64,000 bases of DNA. Origin: Trema orientale (Eukaryota; Streptophyta; Magnoliopsida; Rosales; Cannabaceae). Positions within the stretch are counted from its first letter, which is position 1, and the number at the start of each line of letters is the position of its first letter. This document shows positions 58,492-64,000 of the stretch, piece by piece. Where the stretch lies: assembly GCA_002914845.1 (NCBI GenBank), contig JXTC01000158.1:201556-265555 (forward strand), read 5' to 3'. A model generated the notes under the pieces. That model made no database searches, was not told the DNA's origin, and saw nothing but the letters and a program-made list of their open reading frames with translations. The position numbers and the translations under genes are program-made.

Positions 58492-58962
58492 TGATACAGC
58501 ATGGATGATCGAAGATCCTGACAGCATGCATTTTAGGTTGATTAAAAAGCCCTTTTAGCAATATAATTTTTTCAGGAAGAATCAGTCAACTAGTTCTACT
58601 TTTTAATCAACCGGAAGTGCAATTTCAACTATTTTTCAGCGTTTTCATTACCTACTTTTGGCCTTTTTTCTTTATTTTGTCACCTTTTTTCGAATATTCT
58701 ATTATTTTAAACTAGGGTTTTGTATTTTCTTTAGTTCCCTATATATTGTAAGCCTTAAGACACTATTCTACTGTATAGTTGTTTTAGTTTAATAAAAAAT
58801 ATAGAGAGAGTTTCTCTTATCTTCCTAAATTGCTGGTATTCTTGATAGAATTAACGGTTGATTGAAGCCTTTTTCTGGTATTTATAAGCGAACCAATAGA
58901 TTAGAGTAGTTTATATTCAATTTCTCGAAAGATCTTTCTCATAAAATGCTTTCGATACATCA
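58492..58962 (+). repeat. 5' LTR of gag-only element 2
   Basis: It aligns with 60678-61142 with short indels, including near-identical ctatatattgtaagcctta and ctatatattataagcttta. Confidence 0.78.
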
Positions 58963-60677
58963 ATTGGTACTAGAGCTGCGTTCATTCTTGACAATATACT
59001 ATAAAGAAGATACCCAGCCAATAAGATCTCCATGGATGAAGGCTATGAACATGATCGAAAGATACAATTGGAGCAACATATGGCCCAATTAATGGAGCAG
59101 GTGGTTGCATTATTGGCTCTCCAAATTCAATTCTGTAGTCATAATCATTGTGATTCAATGGATGATTTAGGAAAAGACCCATTATCGTCAAGCATAGATT
59201 GCTCACCAATAAAGATCGGTAGTGCTATCAGGTTCGACGCGAAGCAAGATTCGACATTCCGAGTCTAGTTTCTGTTGACACTATTATAGGAGCGGCTCAA
59301 CCCAAGCCTCGACGACAGTTGGATGCCGTAGTTGTTTCTTCGTCACAACTATTCAAAAATCCTGAAGTAGAAAATACCAAGGATTTTGAAATTGATGTGC
59401 CCAATCGATCCTAGGGACGATTAGACAAGGGGAACATTGTGGGAGATATGTCTTTGATAGATGATAATTCACGAACAGGTCTCAGGTTTCTAAATGTCCT
59501 TTTGATGATAATTCTGATAAAATGAAGATTCCTAGTTTTGATGATTGCTTTAAACCGGATAAATTTTTGGATTGGGTTGAAAGGGTTGATGAGTATTTTG
59601 AGTATGTGGATATAGAGCCTTCAAAATAAATTTTTTTAGTTGCTATAAAATTTAAAGGTTCTGTAGTTTCCTGGTAGAAATTTGTTCAAAGTAGAAGAAT
59701 TCAAGAAGGAAAGTAGAAAATTAAGAGTTAGAGAAAATTGAGGTCAAAGTTGTTTAATGACTTTTATTTTCCAAGAGTTAGTCCAAAGGATAGGTGAAGA
59801 AATTATGAGAAAAATAATTCAAAAAATCTTATGGACATAAAATAAAATAAAAACCCATTTGAATTTCATCCAAAAGAGGAAGTAAGTGACTTGTCTACTC
59901 ATGCAACTAAATATCATGTAGCTATTGTTAAAGAAAACCATTCTAAGTTCCTTTGCTTTGATGAAGTGATAGAAGATAGTACTTTGGAGTGTTCTCAACT
60001 TGTTCTAAATAATCACTTGGAGGAGTTTTATATTGAGGATAAACTTGATATTTCAAAACTTCTCTCACAAGAAATGAATGACATCATGATTGAGAATGGT
60101 GATGTAGAACTTGATAATGAGAAGCTGGAAGAGATGGAAGATTTAAAGCATGTGTAGGTGTTGCAAGGAAATGAGGCAAGTGCTGAAGTGACTGTTCCAG
60201 AGGACGCAAAGGCATTTACTGAGAAATTTAATAACGTGTTTCCTGTAGAGGTACAATATGGGTTACTGCTTTTACAAGACATCCAGTATCATATTGAAAT
60301 GTTGTTATTGAGTCTGATTGTAAGTTTCGTGTTGTACAGAGTGAAGTTTTCTAACCATTCTTTTAGATGCTTTATTCTTCAGATTCTCAAGGTAAAAAGT
60401 TAAATAATTGTAAGTCAAAGCAACAAATGTTTTATTCAGGTTTCAAGATCAATTGGAGATTCTCTTTACTACTTTTGTGTATTCATGATAGGTTAAGAAC
60501 AAAATATTCAATTGGTGTTTTATAAAATCATATGAAGAAGAAGTTACATCAATTAAATAATTTTCTGATGTTGCAATCACATATTAAAATAGTAGATGTT
60601 ATTCCATTTCGAGGAGATTTGTCGGATGAAGATACCACTGAAAATTTGAGGACGAATTTTCTTCACTTTAGGAAGTA

Positions 60678-61142
60678 TGATGCAGTGTCAACGACTGAAG
60701 ATCTTGACAACAAGCATTTTAGGTCGACCGAAAGACATTTTTGGTCGACTGAAAAGCCCCTTTGGAAATATGATTTTTTTTGGAAAGAATCGATTGACCG
60801 AAAGTGCGATTTCAGCATTTTAGTTATCCGTTTTTGGAATTTTTACTTTATTTTTTGCCTTTTTTTCAATATTATATTATTTTAAAATAGAGTTTCGTAT
60901 TTCTTTAGTTTCCTATATATTATAAGCTTTAGGACACTATTCTACAGTTCAATATAGTTGTTTAAGTTTAATAAAAACTATAGAGAGAGTTTCTATTTTC
61001 TTCCCAAATTTTCGGTATTCTTGAGAGAATCAATGGTTGTTTAAAACTTTTTTTTCTAGTATTCGTGAGTGAATCAACAAATTAAATAGGTTGTACTCAA
61101 TTTTCCGATAGATCTTTTTCATTATATACTTCCGTTGCATCA
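60678..61142 (+). repeat. 3' LTR of gag-only element 2
   Basis: It starts tgatgcagtgtcaacgactg and ends cttccgttgcatca. It is preceded by a gaggacgaatttt stretch that may be part of the pol end or the purine tract. Confidence 0.78.
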
Positions 61143-61529
61143 CAAAGCCTAGTATAGTAATATTTTTAGGAAAAGAATATAACACATCCTAATAAATATT
61201 CAAAGAATTGCATATTCATTTTTATTAAGAAAGATTAATGATCATATTAAATCATAATTAAATTATATTGTCATATATTTATCACATGACAATTTTATCA
61301 TATTACCACATAATTATAATATCATACTTATAGCTATTGATGTCCACTTAACTATTTCTGACTAACTGAAAAAAATGAAATCCTAATTATACTTTTAGTA
61401 TTAATTTTGCATTAACAAAACATAAAGATGACTTATGTTTTATTTTTTTTTCGTTGCCAGTATTCAATACTGTTAAAAATTATAGCTAACTATTCATGTA
61501 TGCAATAGATTAAATGTTTAAATACCAAA
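61143..61529. other. AT-rich intergenic DNA, nothing recognised
   Basis: No coding or repeat signal that I can support. Confidence 0.5.
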
Positions 61530-62420
61530 TGACCAATATAAGGAGAATAAAATTGATAAAGTATGTGACTATAGTGTTTAATAAGATACTAAACATCACA
61601 TGCTTAACTTATAAATTTGCAGTAATTTCTACTAGTTAAAGAAATTTAACGTTAATATAATATATTTGAGGATAATGATACATTTTAATAGATTATTGTA
61701 GTTAGTAGAATACTATTAATTAATCTCACGTGTCTGTCTAAGACTAAAATTAGATAAATTTACATTGATTAGTGAAATTTCAAATTACTTTAAGAGCACT
61801 AAGCACAAATTCACAATTTACTGAACTATATTTACTTAGTATAAAATTATTACATACTTTTAGAAGGCTAGCTTTGACTACAATTAGTTTTTTTTAAAAG
61901 CATCTTTGACTATAATTAGTTAATTTGACATTAATTAGTAAAATTTTGAGGGAATATAATACCAATAAGCATAATTCGACAAAATATGCGACTATAGTTT
62001 TTAATAAGACATAATTTCTTAATGTCACATGCTTAACTTATAATAGATTGAATCAATTTCTATTAGTTAAGAAAATTTGACATTAAATTAATATAATTAA
62101 ACATAATGACACAATTTAGTGAGTTATAATACTTAGAAGAATGCTATTAGTCAGTCTCACATGCTCAACATAGACTAAAATTGGCTAAATTTGCACTAAT
62201 TATTGGAATTTCATATTAATTTAATAGCATTAAGCATAAAGTCAAAGTTTAGTGAATTATAAAACTTAATAAAGTACTCTTTCTCTCATATACAAGCTCA
62301 ACATTGACAATATAATGTGTTAATTTATCACTAACTAGTGAAATTTCGCACTAATATAATATAACTAAGTATAATTTGACAAAGTATATGACTACAGTAC
62401 TTTGTAAAATAAAATAAAAC
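61530..62420. repeat. Degenerate tandem array, unit about 130 bp
   Basis: The word cacatgcttaac or a variant recurs near 61597, 61727, 61853, 62026, 62158 and 62286. Between these, gtgaaatttc, taagcataa, gacaaagtatgtgact and ttaataa recur in fixed order. This gives about six or seven diverged units. A duplicated tgactataattag lies near 61880-61920. No coding function. Confidence 0.65.
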
Positions 62421-62741
62421 AATGAAGTTTATTTTTTTATTTAGTACTACTATTGAGTTTATAAGACATATGTCGAAGATAATAATGTTATTAAAAGTTT
62501 TAATCTCATTTTCATGATTATTAATGTCAAATTTCAGTATATCATATTTTCTTGACATTTCAAAATATAATTAAAGTATATTAATGACACTCTAAAATAT
62601 CATTAAATTAATTTGAAATTTAAAAATGTGATTTTGGAGTATTGTTGAACCATGTTAATTAGGATATGACTGTATTTTTAATAATATGTTAAATTGTCTT
62701 ATTAACTTTTTTGTATAGAAAAATTATCATTCATTCATCTT
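62421..62741. other. AT-rich spacer
   Basis: Nothing recognised. Confidence 0.5.
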
Positions 62742-63184
62742 ACAAGATTGGTCTTCTTTCTTTTTCTTTTTTTTTTTTTGGGATGAACAATAGTTTATGT
62801 TTTTATTGATTAAAATATTCTAATTTTTTTAGGGAAAAAAGTTCAAATTTTTTACCTAACTTTTGACTATAGTTAGTGGTAACTTCTTCCGCAGATTGCC
62901 TTTTTTGCTCTTGAAATATTCACAACTCTTGGATAAAAACCAACCTATTTTTAACGGTCAGATTGATTATACAAGATTGGTCATTTTTTATTTTTTGGAT
63001 GAACAATAGTTTACCTTTTTATTGATTAAATATTCTAATTTTTTAAGGAAAAAAGGTTCTAACTTTTGACCTAACTTTTGACTATAGTCAGTACTAACTT
63101 TTTCCACGGATTGCCTTTTTGCTCTTGAAGTATTCACAACTATTGGATGAAAACCAACCTACTTTTAACGGTCGGATTGATTAT
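62742..63184. repeat. Tandem duplication, 229-bp unit x2
   Basis: The units start acaagattggtc at 62742 and 62971. Each contains gatgaacaatagttta, cttttgactatagt and accaacct, and ends gattgattat. They are about 90% alike by eye. Confidence 0.85.
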
Positions 63185-63724
63185 GGGGGGGACTGGTCCC
63201 CAAAACTAACTTTATGTTATTCTATTATTGGCCTATATATATGTAAGATAAATAATGTTAATACGTTTTTGGAGATCTGGGTTTGATTACTGATTTGTAT
63301 ATAAAATGGGTTTCTGAGATGGAAAGGTTTTACTTCTTAATTGGATGATGAATCAGGTTAATGGGAATGAAAATTAATTAAGTAATTGGAATTTGAATCC
63401 TTGTTCTGGCTTTCTTCTTCTTTTTTTTTTTTAATTAAGCTTTTATTAGGTTGGAAATGCTCACATTATTTTGACCTTAGGCATCCCATTATTTGAATTC
63501 CATGAATCTTTGTGGTATACGTAGTTTAGGAGTTGAGAGGTGGAATTTTCGTTTGTGGAACTTATATTTTCTTAGTTTGATCTATGGTTATATTTGGGTG
63601 TAATGAACAATCCCAAAAAATATTGACTGGCATTGAACGAGACATTTTTGGGTCTACTTTATCCAACTGAAAATTTATTTACTACTATTTTATGGCCGTA
63701 ACTCTTATGCAATTCCATTTCCAG
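63185..63724 (+). other. Probable intron upstream of the TRAPPC2L exon
   Basis: Ordinary AT-rich, T-biased sequence ending in a good acceptor (gcaattccatttccag, to 63724). I found no earlier exon in it. Confidence 0.45.
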
Positions 63725-63806
63725 GTATGGCTACTTAACCAATACAAAGATCAAGTTCATCTTGGTGACAACAGATTTAAATGTCAGAGACACAAATGTT
63801 AGAAAT
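63725..63806 (+). CDS. TRAPPC2L: Exon of a TRAPPC2L-type (SNARE-like longin) trafficking subunit, partial
   Basis: An 82-bp exon lies between a TTTCCAG acceptor and a GTGAGT donor. In the frame starting at its second base it reads YGYLTNTKIKF, ILVTTDLNVRD, TNVRN without a stop. This corresponds to the middle-to-late part of TRAPPC2L, whose animal form has YGYVTNSKVKF and LRDNEIR at the same place. Plant homologues, as I recall, are even closer. TRAPPC2L is a small longin-fold subunit of the TRAPP tethering complexes that act on Rab GTPases at the Golgi. The upstream intron phase is 2 and the downstream phase is 0. Later exons would lie right of the window. The exons for the first ~75 residues were not found to the left, so this is either a gene whose early exons are far upstream or a displaced fragment. 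Confidence 0.75.
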
Positions 63807-64000
63807 GTGAGTTACCCTTTAGATTGTATTTGTATCATTCCAAAGATCATACTCTTACTTTGATTGCATACACATTGCAATGCACAGTGACTTTTAATCT
63901 CTGTTTGTTAGATTTATTTATATATATATGACCTATGTGATATTAATAAAATTAATATTGTATTTATCAATATTAATTAAATAGTTTAATAATATTAAGT
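63807..64000 (+). other. Probable intron downstream of the TRAPPC2L exon
   Basis: It begins gtgagttacc, is T-rich and AT-rich, and runs off the window. No further exon is visible. Confidence 0.5.

Larger units (their letters stand above)
58492..61142 (+). mobile_element. Gag-only small LTR element 2 (TR-GAG type)
   Basis: The LTRs lie at 58492-58962 (471 bp) and 60678-61142 (465 bp). Both start tgat-cag and end with a catca, and share gttttagttt- and tagagagagtttct-like blocks. The primer site tggtactagagc is at 58965-58976. The interior has a gag-like stretch near 59520-59630 (KFLDWVERVDEYFEYVD) and, before the 3' LTR, ENLRTNF, which recalls the extreme end of plant gypsy pol. Most of pol is absent. 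No clear target duplication. LTRs differ by well over 10% by eye, so it looks older than the chromovirus. It is decayed. Confidence 0.78.

Overview
The window is AT-rich nuclear DNA from a flowering plant, very probably a eudicot. It has spliced plant genes, plant-type LTR retrotransposons with tRNA-iMet and tRNA-Asp primer sites, an L1-type LINE with a terminal RNase H, and many MITEs. The species cannot be named from the sequence. Single N bases occur at about 10104, 18268 and 20677. Two host genes are supported. One is a complete three-exon gene on the + strand (39482-44163, 805 residues) for a plant FUSC/aromatic-acid-exporter-like membrane protein. The other is a single exon of a TRAPPC2L-type trafficking subunit at the right edge (63725-63806). 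Nearly everything else is transposable-element material.

Layout. 1-14265: a broken minus-strand Ty1/copia element split by two insertions. The first is a non-coding LTR element with a tRNA-Asp primer site (1045-9549, TSD ACAAT), whose 5' LTR was itself hit by a 5'-truncated LINE (1141-4115). The second is a solo LTR (9816-11486, TSD CCAGT). 14386-24803: AT-rich intergenic DNA with MITEs, a likely tRNA-derived SINE and a long hairpin element. 24809-31586: an end-to-end but decayed minus-strand Ty3/gypsy chromovirus (TSD CGATG). 31592-38492: intergenic DNA with two non-autonomous hAT elements, one holding a Mutator-type MITE, and several foldback repeats. 38501-44163: the FUSC gene. Its first exon lies between two inverted copies of a GC-rich hAT-type element, its promoter segment is partly duplicated, and a MITE starts 43 bp after its stop. 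44913-58247: a second decayed minus-strand copia, interrupted by a cluster of TA-flanked elements and by a small gag-only LTR element (51430-57288). The 5' LTR of that small element holds a gypsy-type solo LTR plus two TRIM elements in tandem. 58492-61142: a second small gag-only LTR element, related inside to the first but with a different LTR. 61530-63184: degenerate tandem repeats, then the TRAPPC2L exon.

The two host genes have no evident functional link. The most informative features are the nested insertion history, the repeat architecture around exon 1 of the FUSC gene, the tandem TRIM pair, the two gag-only elements that share an interior but not LTRs, and the orphan TRAPPC2L exon. 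I saw no CRISPR, rRNA or convincing tRNA gene. All element ages are rough, eye-based readings of LTR differences.
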